From: Anaerolineae bacterium
GTDB taxonomy: Bacteria; Chloroflexota; Anaerolineae; Aggregatilineales; Phototrophicaceae
Length of the DNA: 34,484 nt
NCBI GenBank assembly: GCA_012270545.1
Contig: JAAXID010000179.1
Coordinates: 16,655 to 51,138, forward strand
Direction of reading: 5' to 3'
Each line of letters begins with the position of its first letter. The first letter of the stretch is position 1. Of the stretch, positions 15,174 through 23,970 are shown piece by piece. The notes under the pieces were generated by a model. That model searched no databases and had not been told where the DNA came from. It was given only the letters and a program-made list of their open reading frames with translations. The translations under genes and the position numbers were made by a program.

Positions 15174-15757
15174 CGCGCGCTCTGGCTCGGGATAACACCG
15201 ATCGAATGCAATGGGAAATACCGAAAGATGACTCGGCCGACGATGTCTGGCAACGAGACGGGTCTTCTGAATGAACGGGAATCGTTGCTGTTGTTGCGAT
15301 TATCGCCCATCATGAAGTACTCATCCTCTCCCAGTTCCCATGTCTGGTCATGACAGCGCCGGCGGCAGACCGCTTCTTTGGTGTAGGGCTCATCGAGCGT
15401 TTCGCCGTTGATATGGACTCTCTGATCGCGGATTTCCACAGTTTCACCCGGCAGGCCGATGACACGCTTAATCAGCATGACGCCACGCGCCCGCTCGCTT
15501 GGATTCACCGAATTGAATACGAGTATGTCTCCGCGCTGAGGGGGTCCCAACAGATAATGCACGCGGCTGACGACCAATCGATCATCCCCGTAAAATGTCG
15601 GCTCCATACTATGCCCATCAACCAGCGACCGCGGTATCGCCAGGTCGAAGAGCACAGTCACGGCAACGATGAAAACAAACGTGCTGATCAACTCAACCAG
15701 CAGGCCAGGCGTCTTGAGATTTGGGCGCGGCAGTTCACCTGTATGGCTGCCAAACAT
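15170..15757 (-). CDS. lepB: Signal peptidase I
   Basis: A 195-residue type I signal peptidase. A single N-terminal membrane anchor (about 18-40) is followed by the catalytic Ser50 in DGHSMEPT and the general-base Lys97 in VMLIKRVIGLPGE. The C-terminal box MGDNRNNSNDSR is intact. It removes signal peptides from exported proteins such as the binding protein at 12490. The length is that of the shorter Gram-positive/Chloroflexota-type enzymes rather than the long E. coli form. AAGGAG lies 5 bases before the ATG. It lies 150 bp downstream of der on the same strand and overlaps the zinc-finger gene by 4 bases. Confidence 0.95.
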   Translation of the reverse strand: MFGSHTGELPRPNLKTPGLLVELISTFVFIVAVTVLFDLAIPRSLVDGHSMEPTFYGDDRLVVSRVHYLLGPPQRGDILVFNSVNPSERARGVMLIKRVIGLPGETVEIRDQRVHINGETLDEPYTKEAVCRRRCHDQTWELGEDEYFMMGDNRNNSNDSRSFRRPVSLPDIVGRVIFRYFPLHSIGVIPSQSAR

Positions 15758-15907
15758 TATCGCTCCTTCGGCGCTGCCAGCGTGAGCGCAGTATCGGAAA
15801 TCCGCTCAACTGACAGCAGGTTCGATTATAAGATTGAGCGTAAGCCATCGCAATAGATATTGTCTGCGAAAAGGGTCGGTCTTTCGGTCATCAGGCAGTT
15901 CGCGCAG

Positions 15908-17314
15908 TCAGTCGCTCGCGGGATTTTCTGCTGCGCTAACAGCCCGCCTGGCTTCCCGCGCGCGGAAACTCATCCGTATCGGCGTACCTTCGAATTCGAA
16001 TGCCGCGCGGAACTGATTCTCCAGGTAACGCTTATATGTAAAATGCACCTGCGCTGGATCGTTGACATGAAACAAGATCAGCGGCGGATCGGTTCGCACC
16101 TGCGAAGCGTACAAGAATTTGAGCCGCCTCGTTCCTTTTGCGTGCGGCGGATGTTTTTCAACAGCAGCGCGCATGAGTCTGTTGACATCGGATGTCGACA
16201 TGCGAAGAAAACGCGCCTCCCAGACGCGGTAAGCCACTTCCATAACCTGGTGGATTCGCTGCCCATCCAAAGCGCTGATGAAAATAATCGGCGCATAGCG
16301 CACAAAGTGGAGCCGATCGCGAATGTTTTCGGTGAAGGCATTCATGGTGAAGGCATCCTTAGCGACCGCGTCCCATTTGTTGACCACGATGACCAGGCTC
16401 TTGTACTCGCCGACGATATAACCGGCGATGTGCTCGTCCTGTTCGGTCACACCCACACTCGCATCAATGACAAGCAGCGCGACATCAGCGCGCCCGATCG
16501 CTTTCATCGCCCGGATGACGCTGAATCGCTCCACGCCGGCTTCAATGCGACCCCGGCGGCGGATGCCGGCCGTATCGATTAAGGTGATCTTATCACCGAA
16601 ATAGCTGATGTCCGTGTCAATCGCGTCGCGCGTCGTGCCAGCCACTGCGCTGACTATCGACCGCTCTTCGCCAATCAACTTATTGAGCAGCGTGCTCTTG
16701 CCCGCATTCGGGCGGCCGACGATGGCAATCTTCAAATGGTCGTCTTCATCGTCATCCCATATTTCAGCGTCCAGCGCGCCGAAGGCCTTCACCAATTCAT
16801 CCAGCAAATCACCAACTCCCAACCCGTGAATTGCGCTTATGCCGACGACGATTTCCAAACCGAGACTGTAGAAATCGAAGACTTCATCTTCATGTCGTTT
16901 GTCATCAATTTTGTTGGCGGCCACCAGAACCGGCTTATCGGAACGCCGCAGGATTTCTGCGACGGCTTCATCCGCAGCCGTAACGCCATATTGGGCGTCG
17001 ACAACCAGAATGATGACGTCGGCGTCCGCAATAGCGATCATCGCTTGATCGACGATCTCCTTGACGAAGTCTTTGCTCCCCTCCGCCAATGGCGATTCAT
17101 TGCGCGCCCCAGCGGGCTGATAGACTTCTATGCCGCCGGTATCGACAACCTGAAAAGTAAGTCCATTCCAAAAGGACTCGCCATGCAAGCGATCCCGCGT
17201 CGTGCCTGGAATATCGTGTGTGACGGCGACGCGCTCGCCAACAAGTCGATTGAATAGCGTGCTCTTGCCGACGTTTGGGCGCCCCACAAGGGCAACAATT
17301 GCTTTGCGTGACAT
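15908..17314 (-). CDS. der: Ribosome-biogenesis GTPase Der
   Basis: A 468-residue tandem GTPase (EngA/Der) needed for 50S subunit assembly. The first G domain shows GRPNVGKST (11-19), DTGG (58-61) and NKID (134-137). The second shows GRPNAGKST (200-208), DTAG (247-250) and NKWD (312-315). The C-terminal KH-like domain spans about 360-450. An acidic linker (DDDEDDH, about 187-193) separates the G domains, as usual. All nucleotide-binding residues are intact. The ATG has a GAGG about 12 bases upstream, a slightly long spacing. It is the first gene after the cdaA-cdaR pair on this strand and precedes lepB. Confidence 0.97.
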   Translation of the reverse strand: MSRKAIVALVGRPNVGKSTLFNRLVGERVAVTHDIPGTTRDRLHGESFWNGLTFQVVDTGGIEVYQPAGARNESPLAEGSKDFVKEIVDQAMIAIADADVIILVVDAQYGVTAADEAVAEILRRSDKPVLVAANKIDDKRHEDEVFDFYSLGLEIVVGISAIHGLGVGDLLDELVKAFGALDAEIWDDDEDDHLKIAIVGRPNAGKSTLLNKLIGEERSIVSAVAGTTRDAIDTDISYFGDKITLIDTAGIRRRGRIEAGVERFSVIRAMKAIGRADVALLVIDASVGVTEQDEHIAGYIVGEYKSLVIVVNKWDAVAKDAFTMNAFTENIRDRLHFVRYAPIIFISALDGQRIHQVMEVAYRVWEARFLRMSTSDVNRLMRAAVEKHPPHAKGTRRLKFLYASQVRTDPPLILFHVNDPAQVHFTYKRYLENQFRAAFEFEGTPIRMSFRAREARRAVSAAENPASD

Positions 17315-17375
17315 GCGAGCGATTTGCCTCGCCGTTAAGCGATAACTTGCTGGAGTATTGTAGTTGCCCCCCAGA

Positions 17376-17412
17376 GGATTAAAAAGGGAAAAGGCGCTTA
17401 GCGCACACTACA
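17376..17412 (-). terminator. Possible weak terminator downstream of cdaR
   Basis: On the - strand GCGC-TAA-GCGC is followed by CTTTTCCCTTTTT. The stem is only 4 bp and the T tract is interrupted. It is in the right place to end the cdaA-cdaR transcript before der. Confidence 0.3.
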
Positions 17413-17467
17413 TCAAGCGCGCTTTACCCTCATGAACAAAACGTTTAGATAATGTTGCGCTGCGCCG

Positions 17468-18757
17468 CTAGGCTCCGGATGAGGCCTCGGCGTCTTCCGT
17501 ATCGTCCTGCGAGGACGTAATTTCTACATTGACCACATCCGGCAAGAGTGAAACATTTTCTTCACCTAGTTCACCCTGATTGATGGAGATGGACGGCTTC
17601 CGGTCATAAACGCCTGGCGCAAGGCCATTCAAGTCGACAACGACCCGGATGTTCTCGACTGTCAGAGCATCAACCGTCACAACCGGTCCCGTGACGATCG
17701 CCGAAACCGTCTTTGGAACGATTGATACAGAATATTCGCCCTCCAGTCCGATATGCGCGACCTGGATATTGTCAATCTGACGCGAGTCGATAATCGGTAT
17801 GATCTCTATCGACACGGTCACATTGTTATCGCCGCTCATCACGAACAGGTCATCACCGGGCAATTGCACCGGCGCCGTTGTGACAAAGCCTTCTTGACGC
17901 CCCTCAAGGCTAATCGGCTCGGTGAAAAGCGTATCCGAAATATTGGCCAGTTGTGCGGGCGCGCCACTGACAAAGATTGACTCGGGATCGTAACTCTGAT
18001 TCTTCAATGTGAATCCGGCGGGCAGCGTATCAAGCAAGACATTGGGGCGAACGGCGATCTGGCGGATATCATCACGGCGAGCGATATTAACCGATACGGT
18101 GGCCGTCTGCGGATCCAGCTCCACATCATCAATGCGATTGCCATCCGCATCAATCGCGTAGAGGCGGAGGTCTACTTCAATCGGGTTGCGGCTGGCGGAC
18201 AAGTCCAACTGACCGCGGGCGGCAACGACCTGCGCTACCCGGCTGGCCGCGCCACTCACTAGAACTTCAGTAGTGTTTGGCGCCGGCTCGTCATGACGGA
18301 AGCCGATCGGCGGCGCCGCCAATAAGTCTATAACAATCTTCTTCTCGTGCGATTCGAGCGGCTCTAACTCAACGATGATCTGTGACGGCTGAACGAGTGA
18401 GACGAGGCGCCGAAACGAATCCGTATCCGGCTGGGTCACACTCACTTCTAGGGGAACGGTGTGCGTGCCGGGTCCCAGACGAGACAGGTCGGCGCGGACC
18501 ACGATGTCTTCCGCGCGGCGAGCGGAGATCGTAGTCTGCAAGCCTTGGATCGTGACCGAAGCTGTACGAAGGCGGCTGTTCGTAATCTCCGCCGTGTGGC
18601 TGGGCACGATCTGAATCGGAATGCTGCGGAAGCTTCTTTTGGCGATGGGATCAGCCGATGTCACGGCGATGTACCAGACGCCGGACGCCAAGAGCAGCGA
18701 AACCGCCAGCCAGAGCAAGTTGCCGGCCATGTCCGACTTCGCGAAACGCCGAATCAT
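17468..18757 (-). CDS. cdaR: YbbR-domain protein CdaR, partner of diadenylate cyclase
   Basis: A 429-residue membrane-anchored extracellular protein. One N-terminal membrane segment (NLLWLAVSLLLASGVWYIAV, about 13-32) is followed by repeated YbbR-type beta units of roughly 75-90 residues, each with a phrase such as VTIQGLQ, VLVSGAASRV, IFVSGAPAQL and AIVTGPVVTV followed by a conserved LDLS/VDLNG segment. The C-terminus is a short acidic tail. In Firmicutes CdaR binds and modulates CdaA, linking c-di-AMP output to the cell surface. The start overlaps the cdaA stop as ATGA, so the two subunits are coupled. Confidence 0.9.
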   Translation of the reverse strand: MIRRFAKSDMAGNLLWLAVSLLLASGVWYIAVTSADPIAKRSFRSIPIQIVPSHTAEITNSRLRTASVTIQGLQTTISARRAEDIVVRADLSRLGPGTHTVPLEVSVTQPDTDSFRRLVSLVQPSQIIVELEPLESHEKKIVIDLLAAPPIGFRHDEPAPNTTEVLVSGAASRVAQVVAARGQLDLSASRNPIEVDLRLYAIDADGNRIDDVELDPQTATVSVNIARRDDIRQIAVRPNVLLDTLPAGFTLKNQSYDPESIFVSGAPAQLANISDTLFTEPISLEGRQEGFVTTAPVQLPGDDLFVMSGDNNVTVSIEIIPIIDSRQIDNIQVAHIGLEGEYSVSIVPKTVSAIVTGPVVTVDALTVENIRVVVDLNGLAPGVYDRKPSISINQGELGEENVSLLPDVVNVEITSSQDDTEDAEASSGA

Positions 18758-19629
18758 GACTGCGCCCGCTGTCTGCTGCGCATCTGTATACGAAGCCGCA
18801 GCTCATCGGCCATCTCGCGCAGACGACCCCATATTGACAGTACCGTCTCTTCCGTCGGTCCGTAATAGGCGCTGAGAATCAGGCGCAGCCGCTGCGAATC
18901 CAAATCAAGGATCATGCGCCCAGCATTGGTTACCGAGATTTTGCCAGTCTCTTCCGATACGATCACGCAGAGCGCGTCGCCGACTTCGCTGATACCCACC
19001 GCCGCCCGATGTCGCGTGCCCAGGTTAGGATTCGGCAAATTGCGGCTGGCCGTAATCGGCAAGACACTCGAAGCAGAGGCGATGCGCCCGCTGTTGCCGA
19101 TGATTACCGCGCCATCGTGCAATTCGGTACGCGGCCAAAACAACGTTGCCAGCAGGTCGGCCGTCACTACGCTGTCCAGTTGAATGCCGGTGCGAATATA
19201 TTCCTGCAAACTGCTGTTGCGCTGCAGCACGATCAGCGCGCCATGTCGTCGATCGGACAGTTTGTCCGAAGCGGCGCAGATCTCGTCGATCACCGACGCG
19301 CGCAGAGCCTGGGGCGCCAGACGCGTTCCCAGAAAAGCCCCGCGTCCCAAGCGCTCGAGCACGCGCCGGATCTCCGGCTGGAAGATCACCGGAATGGCGA
19401 TCACCAGCGCTGTCAAGCTATTGGCGAGCAGCCAGCTCAAAGCTTGCAGCCGGAAGAGCGCCGCGACCGAAATCAAGCCGATCACTACCAGCGCGATCCC
19501 GCGGAAGAGCGCCACCGCCTGCGTGCCGCGAAACATGAAGGTGATGCTGTAAAACAGTGTTGTAACAATGGCGATATCGACGATATCCCGCAACTCGACA
19601 GTTTCCAGAATTAAGAGGATTTGTTCCAC
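18754..19629 (-). CDS. cdaA: Diadenylate cyclase CdaA (c-di-AMP synthase)
   Basis: A 291-residue membrane enzyme. Three N-terminal hydrophobic segments (about 15-32, 38-58 and 62-82) precede a DisA_N-type cyclase domain with both catalytic motifs intact: DGA (172-174, in ELHDGAVIIG) and GTRHR (204-208). It condenses two ATP into c-di-AMP, which controls potassium and osmolyte uptake and cell-wall balance in bacteria that use it. The start is GTG, supported by GGAAGG 6 bases upstream. The C-terminal 30 residues are rich in Arg. It forms an operon with cdaR by a 4-base overlap; the usual third gene glmM is not adjacent here. Confidence 0.95.
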   Translation of the reverse strand: MEQILLILETVELRDIVDIAIVTTLFYSITFMFRGTQAVALFRGIALVVIGLISVAALFRLQALSWLLANSLTALVIAIPVIFQPEIRRVLERLGRGAFLGTRLAPQALRASVIDEICAASDKLSDRRHGALIVLQRNSSLQEYIRTGIQLDSVVTADLLATLFWPRTELHDGAVIIGNSGRIASASSVLPITASRNLPNPNLGTRHRAAVGISEVGDALCVIVSEETGKISVTNAGRMILDLDSQRLRLILSAYYGPTEETVLSIWGRLREMADELRLRIQMRSRQRAQS

Positions 19630-20096
19630 AGCAGACCTTCCGCAAGTCAGCAGCCGGCAAGCTCGAATCGAGCCGCCGATAGTTAGCTAATTGTATTAAC
19701 CCATTGATATACACGAAGTTACCATAGTCTATCATCTATTACACATTAGCGCCGATTAGGGAGTGGTGAATTGCGTGGAGTTTCTCTGACCTAAACCGCG
19801 TATTGGCATGTATTTTGCTCCCCTTCCCCAGCTAGCTGGGATGCTCGCCATAAAGATGGCGAGGAGGGCCCGGGGGATGGGGTAGAATTTCGGCCTTCAA
19901 ATTGTAATAGCAATCAAGCCTTGTAGGGGCGGTCCTTGGATCGTCCGAACCAATAGACTATGAGTGCGGGCTCAAGAGTCACCCCTACATCTATCATTTC
20001 TTGAGATAGGATTATGGATTGCCATAATCCTCAATATTTACCACTCTCCGCACAGCGGCTAGGAGAAGAATGGGCAATTGCAGGGAAGCGAACCTG
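19630..20096. repeat. Gene-free intergenic stretch packed with palindromic repeats
   Basis: This is the only spacer above 300 bp. I see no coding signal. It holds four perfect inverted repeats: CCCAGCTAGCTGGG (19827-19840), CTCGCCAT-AAAG-ATGGCGAG (19844-19863), TGTAGGGG/CCCCTACA (19922-19929 and 19982-19989) and GGATTATGG-ATTG-CCATAATCC (20009-20030). An outer pair CCCCTTCCCC/GGGGATGGGG (19820-19829 and 19873-19882, one mismatch) encloses the first two. The looser pair GAGTGGTGAATTG (19761-19773) and CAATATTTACCACTC (20032-20046) flanks the whole cluster. It resembles REP- or MITE-type repeat debris. The promoter of cdaA must lie in its left part. Confidence 0.6.
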
Positions 20097-21014
20097 CTAG
20101 GCTAGCAGATGCGCCAGTATCGCCTTTTGGGCGTGCATGCGGTTTTCCGCCTGCTGGAAGACTCTTGACTGCGCGCCGTCCATGACCGCGTCGGTGATCT
20201 CGTCGCCGCGGTGGGCGGGCAAACAGTGCATGACGATGGCATTTGACTTGGCCTGCCGCAGAAGCTCGTCGTTCACCTGATAGGCATCGAACTCGCCCGC
20301 GCGCTCGGCCGCCTCCGCTTCCTGCCCCATGCTGACCCAAGTATCGGTATAAACAACGTCCGCCTGGTCCACAGCGATCTGCGGGCGCGTGCACATTTCC
20401 AGAATCGAACCGTTGCGCCCGGCGATGCCGTAAGCTTGTTCGCGGACCGGTCGCCCCATTTCGTAGCCTTCCGGCGTCGCGATGCTGAAACTGACGCCGA
20501 AGTGGGCGCAAGCCAGCGCTACGGAGGCCGCTACGTTATTGCCATCGCCGACGAAAGCCAGCCGCAAGCCTTCCAGCGTGCCAAAATGCTCGTGAATCGT
20601 CAGCATGTCGCCCAGGGCCTGACAAGGATGATAACCATCGCTCAAACCGTTGATGACCGGGACGCTTGCGTACTCGGCCAGCTGAACGACATCGGCATGG
20701 TCAAATACCCGCGCCATGATGCCGTCCACATAGCCGGAGAGCACTCGCGCCACATCCGGTATGCTTTCGCGCACGCCCAATCCGATCTCCTGCGGTCCCA
20801 GCATGATGGCGCCGCCGCCCAGATGCTTCATCGCCATTTCGAAGGACACTCGGGTGCGCAGAGAAGGCTTCAAGAAAATCATGCCGAGCGTCTTGCCCTG
20901 AAGCGCGGGTCTGTTCCCGCCAGCTCTCCATTCCGCTTTCAAGCGCAGCGCAAGATCGAGCAGATCATGCAACTCGTCGGTCGAGACACTCGCAAGTTCT
21001 AGAAAGTGTTTCAT
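20097..21014 (-). CDS. argF: Ornithine carbamoyltransferase
   Basis: A 305-residue cytosolic transcarbamylase making citrulline from ornithine and carbamoyl phosphate (arginine synthesis). Motifs: the carbamoyl-phosphate loop SLRTR (51-55; a variant of STRTR), HPCQ (129-132), DTWVSMGQ (224-231; ornithine binding) and HCLPAHRG (263-270). The last two favour ornithine rather than acetyl- or succinylornithine as substrate. The ATG lacks a convincing Shine-Dalgarno sequence. It lies 74 bp downstream of polA on the same strand, with no other arg genes in the window. The stop codon sits inside a short palindrome (CTGCTAG-G-CTAGCAG). Confidence 0.95.
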   Translation of the reverse strand: MKHFLELASVSTDELHDLLDLALRLKAEWRAGGNRPALQGKTLGMIFLKPSLRTRVSFEMAMKHLGGGAIMLGPQEIGLGVRESIPDVARVLSGYVDGIMARVFDHADVVQLAEYASVPVINGLSDGYHPCQALGDMLTIHEHFGTLEGLRLAFVGDGNNVAASVALACAHFGVSFSIATPEGYEMGRPVREQAYGIAGRNGSILEMCTRPQIAVDQADVVYTDTWVSMGQEAEAAERAGEFDAYQVNDELLRQAKSNAIVMHCLPAHRGDEITDAVMDGAQSRVFQQAENRMHAQKAILAHLLA

Positions 21015-21088
21015 CCGGGGGCCGAATCTTTCACAGACATACGCTAATGCCGATAAGAACTGCAGTATAACACATGCCGGAAGTCGAA

Positions 21089-23878
21089 CTAAATGATGTC
21101 GTCCATATCGCGCCAGTTGGCGCCGAAGCTGGCGTTCGCTCGCAGTGGCACACGCAAGGGCCGACCGTCGGGAAAGGCCGCTTCCATCGTCTCCACCACG
21201 AGCGCTGTTACCGCTTCGAGCTGGTCTTCCTTCACTTCCAACACAAGTTCATCATGCACCTGCAAGATCATCGCCGCGTCATAATTCGTCCGAGCCAGTC
21301 GCTCGTCGAGATTGATCATGGACTGCTTGAGAATATCGGCGGCTGTGCCCTGGATCGGCATGTTGATGGCGGCACGCTCTTCCGCGGCCGTGCTGCGGCG
21401 GTTGCCATTCGCCCTGATCGCCGGATAGAGCCGCCGCCGTCCGTAAAGCGTCTTGGTATAACCATTCTCCCAGACGAATGCCTTGGTTCGGTCAATATAT
21501 TCCTTGACCCCCGGCATGCGTTCAAAATAGGTCGAGATGAAGGCCTCCGCTTCCGTCAGCGTCAGGTCGCTGTCGCGCGCCAATCGGAAGGCGCCCATGC
21601 CGTACATCAGACCGAAATTGACGCGCTTGGCAAAGTTGCGCTGCTCGTAAGTGACTTCTGCCGGTTCGATCCCGTTGACGGTCGCGGCGGTCGCCTGATG
21701 AATATCCAGCTCACGATGAAAGGCGTCGATCAGGGTTTCGTCCTCGCTGATATGCGCCATCACGCGCAGTTCAATCTGGCTGTAATCGACGGCCAGCAGG
21801 ACGTATCCTGCCGGCGCCACAAATGCTCGCCGCACTTCCCGCCCTTGCTCGGTACGAACGGGGATATTCTGCAAGTTGGGATTGTTGCTGCTGAAGCGCC
21901 CAGTCGCCGAGCCCGCTTGATTGTAACTGGTATGGACGCGCCCCGTGCGCGAATTGACCAACGTCGGCAAGGAGTCGACATAGGTGCTTTTGAGCTTGGA
22001 CAGCTCGCGGTAGTTGACGATCATATCCACGATCGGGTGTTCGTCGCGCAGCGCGTCCAGGGTAGCGGCGTCAGTCGAATAGCCGAGTTTGGTTTTCTTC
22101 AAGCCTTCGGTCGGCAGCTTCAGCTGTTCGAAGAGAACCAGGTTCAGCTGCTTCGGGCTGCCGATATTGAACTTGCCGATACCCCCGGCTTCGGTAATCG
22201 ACGCTTCCAGAGCAGCGATCTCGGACTTCAATCGGCTGCTCATCTCGCGCAGATAGTCTACATCGAGCGCGACGCCCTTGTATTGCATGCTGCTGATGAT
22301 TGGGATGAGCGGCAATTCCAGCGAGGAATAGAGCGCGTCAAGACCGGCGCCCCGCAATTCGCCCTGCAGCGGCTCGACCAGGCGAAGGGTCATCGTCGCG
22401 TCGGCAGCCGCGTATGGCGCGACCTTGTCGATCTCAATCAAGTCCATCGTCGTCTGCTGCTTGCCCTTGCCCAGCAGTTCGGAAATCTCCGTCATTTGTA
22501 CATCGAGCGTCTGCGCCACCAGCCCCTTCAGACCAAGAAACTTGCTGATCGGATTATTCACCCATTCAGCGATCATCGTATCAAACGAGATGGGCGCCAC
22601 ATCAATGCCATAACGCCGCAGAATCATCAGATCATAGACCGCGTTATGCGCCGTCTTGGGAATATCCGCGTTCTCCATTGGCTCACGTAGAGCTTCGATC
22701 ACGATGTCCAGCGGCAGCTGATCGCCAACGGGCTGAGCGAACATATCGGTCTGCCCCTGTTCGCCGGCGATCCGGTGACCGACCGGCACGTAGTAGCCGC
22801 GCTCGCCATCCACCGCCAACGATATGCCGACCAGCTCAGCCGACATCTGGTCGATGCTCGTCGTTTCGGTATCGAAGGCGATCATCTCGGCGCCGTTCAG
22901 CTCAGCGACCAACTCATTCAACTGAGCCTCATTGCGCACGATGATCGTCTCGACCACTTCATGCGCGTTGGCGATGCCGGTTTCGATCAGCTCGCCATGC
23001 AGCCCGCCGTAAACCTTATGCAGGCGATCGCGCAGCGTCCTGAATTCAAGCGCGGAGAAGACATCGTCCACCGGCTTCAACTCGAAGTCACCCCCGATAC
23101 ACGATTCCAGATCCAGCTCGATGTCCAGGTCGCGCATGATGGTCGCCAATTGGCGGCTCAGATAGGCCATCTCGCGGCCCTCAATCAGCCGATTGCGCAC
23201 GCGCGTACTGATGTCGTCCAGATTCTCATAGATGGTGTCAAGGTCGCCGTATTCCCGCAGCAGCGTGGTCGCCGACTTTTCGCCAACGCCGGCAACGCCC
23301 GGGATATTATCCGAGCTATCGCCCATCATCGCTTTGAGATCCACCAGCTGGCTCGGCTCAAGTCCCCATTTCTCGCGAAAGGCCGGCACATCCCAGACCT
23401 TGTCGTCTTCGCCGCGCTGCGGCAATTGCACCCGAACATGCGGACCCAGCAGCTGCAATATATCACGATCGCCGGTCGCGATATGTACGTCCAAGCCCAT
23501 ATCGACGGCCTGCCGGCTGATCGTGCCCAGCACATCGTCCGCTTCCATATTTGGCAGGGTCAACTGCGGGATATTAAAGGCGGAGACCAGCTGACGAATG
23601 CGGTCGAATTGACTCCGCAGGTCCTCCGGCATGGTTTCGCGCGTCGCCTTGTACTCGGGGTAAATCTCCTCGCGCGCGCTCAAACCCTCGTCAAAGGTGA
23701 CGGCGAGATACTTCGGCTGATAATGTTCGTAGACATCCAGCAGCGTCCGACTAAAGCCGTAGACAGCGCTTGTGCTCTCTCCGCTCGATGTGGTAAAGCC
23801 GCCATGTTGCAGCGCAAAATAGCTGCGATAGGCGAGCGCGTGACCGTCGATCAGATACAGTACCGGGCGAGTTTCCAT
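21089..23878 (-). CDS. polA: DNA polymerase I
   Basis: A 929-residue family A polymerase with three intact parts. The 5'-3' exonuclease occupies about 1-290. The 3'-5' exonuclease (about 310-500) keeps its catalytic residues: Asp336 and Glu338 in FDTET, Asp416 in NAVYD, and Tyr489 and Asp493 in YAAAD, so proofreading should be active. The polymerase domain (about 540-929) has Asp698 in LAVDYSQIE, the O-helix Arg747/Lys751/Phe755/Tyr759, and His875-Asp876-Glu877 in QVHDELVLE. Phe755 at the ddNTP-discrimination position is the normal E. coli-type residue. It serves repair and Okazaki-fragment maturation. Confidence 0.97.
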   Translation of the reverse strand: METRPVLYLIDGHALAYRSYFALQHGGFTTSSGESTSAVYGFSRTLLDVYEHYQPKYLAVTFDEGLSAREEIYPEYKATRETMPEDLRSQFDRIRQLVSAFNIPQLTLPNMEADDVLGTISRQAVDMGLDVHIATGDRDILQLLGPHVRVQLPQRGEDDKVWDVPAFREKWGLEPSQLVDLKAMMGDSSDNIPGVAGVGEKSATTLLREYGDLDTIYENLDDISTRVRNRLIEGREMAYLSRQLATIMRDLDIELDLESCIGGDFELKPVDDVFSALEFRTLRDRLHKVYGGLHGELIETGIANAHEVVETIIVRNEAQLNELVAELNGAEMIAFDTETTSIDQMSAELVGISLAVDGERGYYVPVGHRIAGEQGQTDMFAQPVGDQLPLDIVIEALREPMENADIPKTAHNAVYDLMILRRYGIDVAPISFDTMIAEWVNNPISKFLGLKGLVAQTLDVQMTEISELLGKGKQQTTMDLIEIDKVAPYAAADATMTLRLVEPLQGELRGAGLDALYSSLELPLIPIISSMQYKGVALDVDYLREMSSRLKSEIAALEASITEAGGIGKFNIGSPKQLNLVLFEQLKLPTEGLKKTKLGYSTDAATLDALRDEHPIVDMIVNYRELSKLKSTYVDSLPTLVNSRTGRVHTSYNQAGSATGRFSSNNPNLQNIPVRTEQGREVRRAFVAPAGYVLLAVDYSQIELRVMAHISEDETLIDAFHRELDIHQATAATVNGIEPAEVTYEQRNFAKRVNFGLMYGMGAFRLARDSDLTLTEAEAFISTYFERMPGVKEYIDRTKAFVWENGYTKTLYGRRRLYPAIRANGNRRSTAAEERAAINMPIQGTAADILKQSMINLDERLARTNYDAAMILQVHDELVLEVKEDQLEAVTALVVETMEAAFPDGRPLRVPLRANASFGANWRDMDDII

Positions 23879-23917
23879 AACTATAGCTCAGCATACAAAT
23901 CCAATAGGCTTCGGGCG

Positions 23918-23947
23918 AGTATAGCCGATGGTGGGTGAATCTGACAG
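23918..23947 (-). promoter_or_regulatory. Candidate promoter for polA
   Basis: On the - strand CTGTCA (23947-23942) and TATACT (23923-23918) are separated by 18 bp. The expected transcript start lies about 30-35 bases before the polA ATG. The hexamers are moderate matches; use is inferred. Confidence 0.4.
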
Positions 23948-23970
23948 GCGAACTTGTCCCTCGCCGTAGT

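Noticed and set aside
20094..20108. CTGCTAG-G-CTAGCAG palindrome over the argF stop codon
   Set aside because: The one-base loop and lack of a T tract make it a poor terminator, and short palindromes of this size arise by chance.
21074..22690. Long + strand open frame (538 codons) antisense to polA
   Set aside because: The polA frame on the - strand has every catalytic motif; the antisense frame has no recognisable domain and is a by-product of GC-rich codon use.
22775..23938. Long + strand open frame (387 codons) antisense to the 5' half of polA
   Set aside because: It is fully inside the polA exonuclease region on the opposite strand, with His/Gln/Arg-rich composition and no family match.
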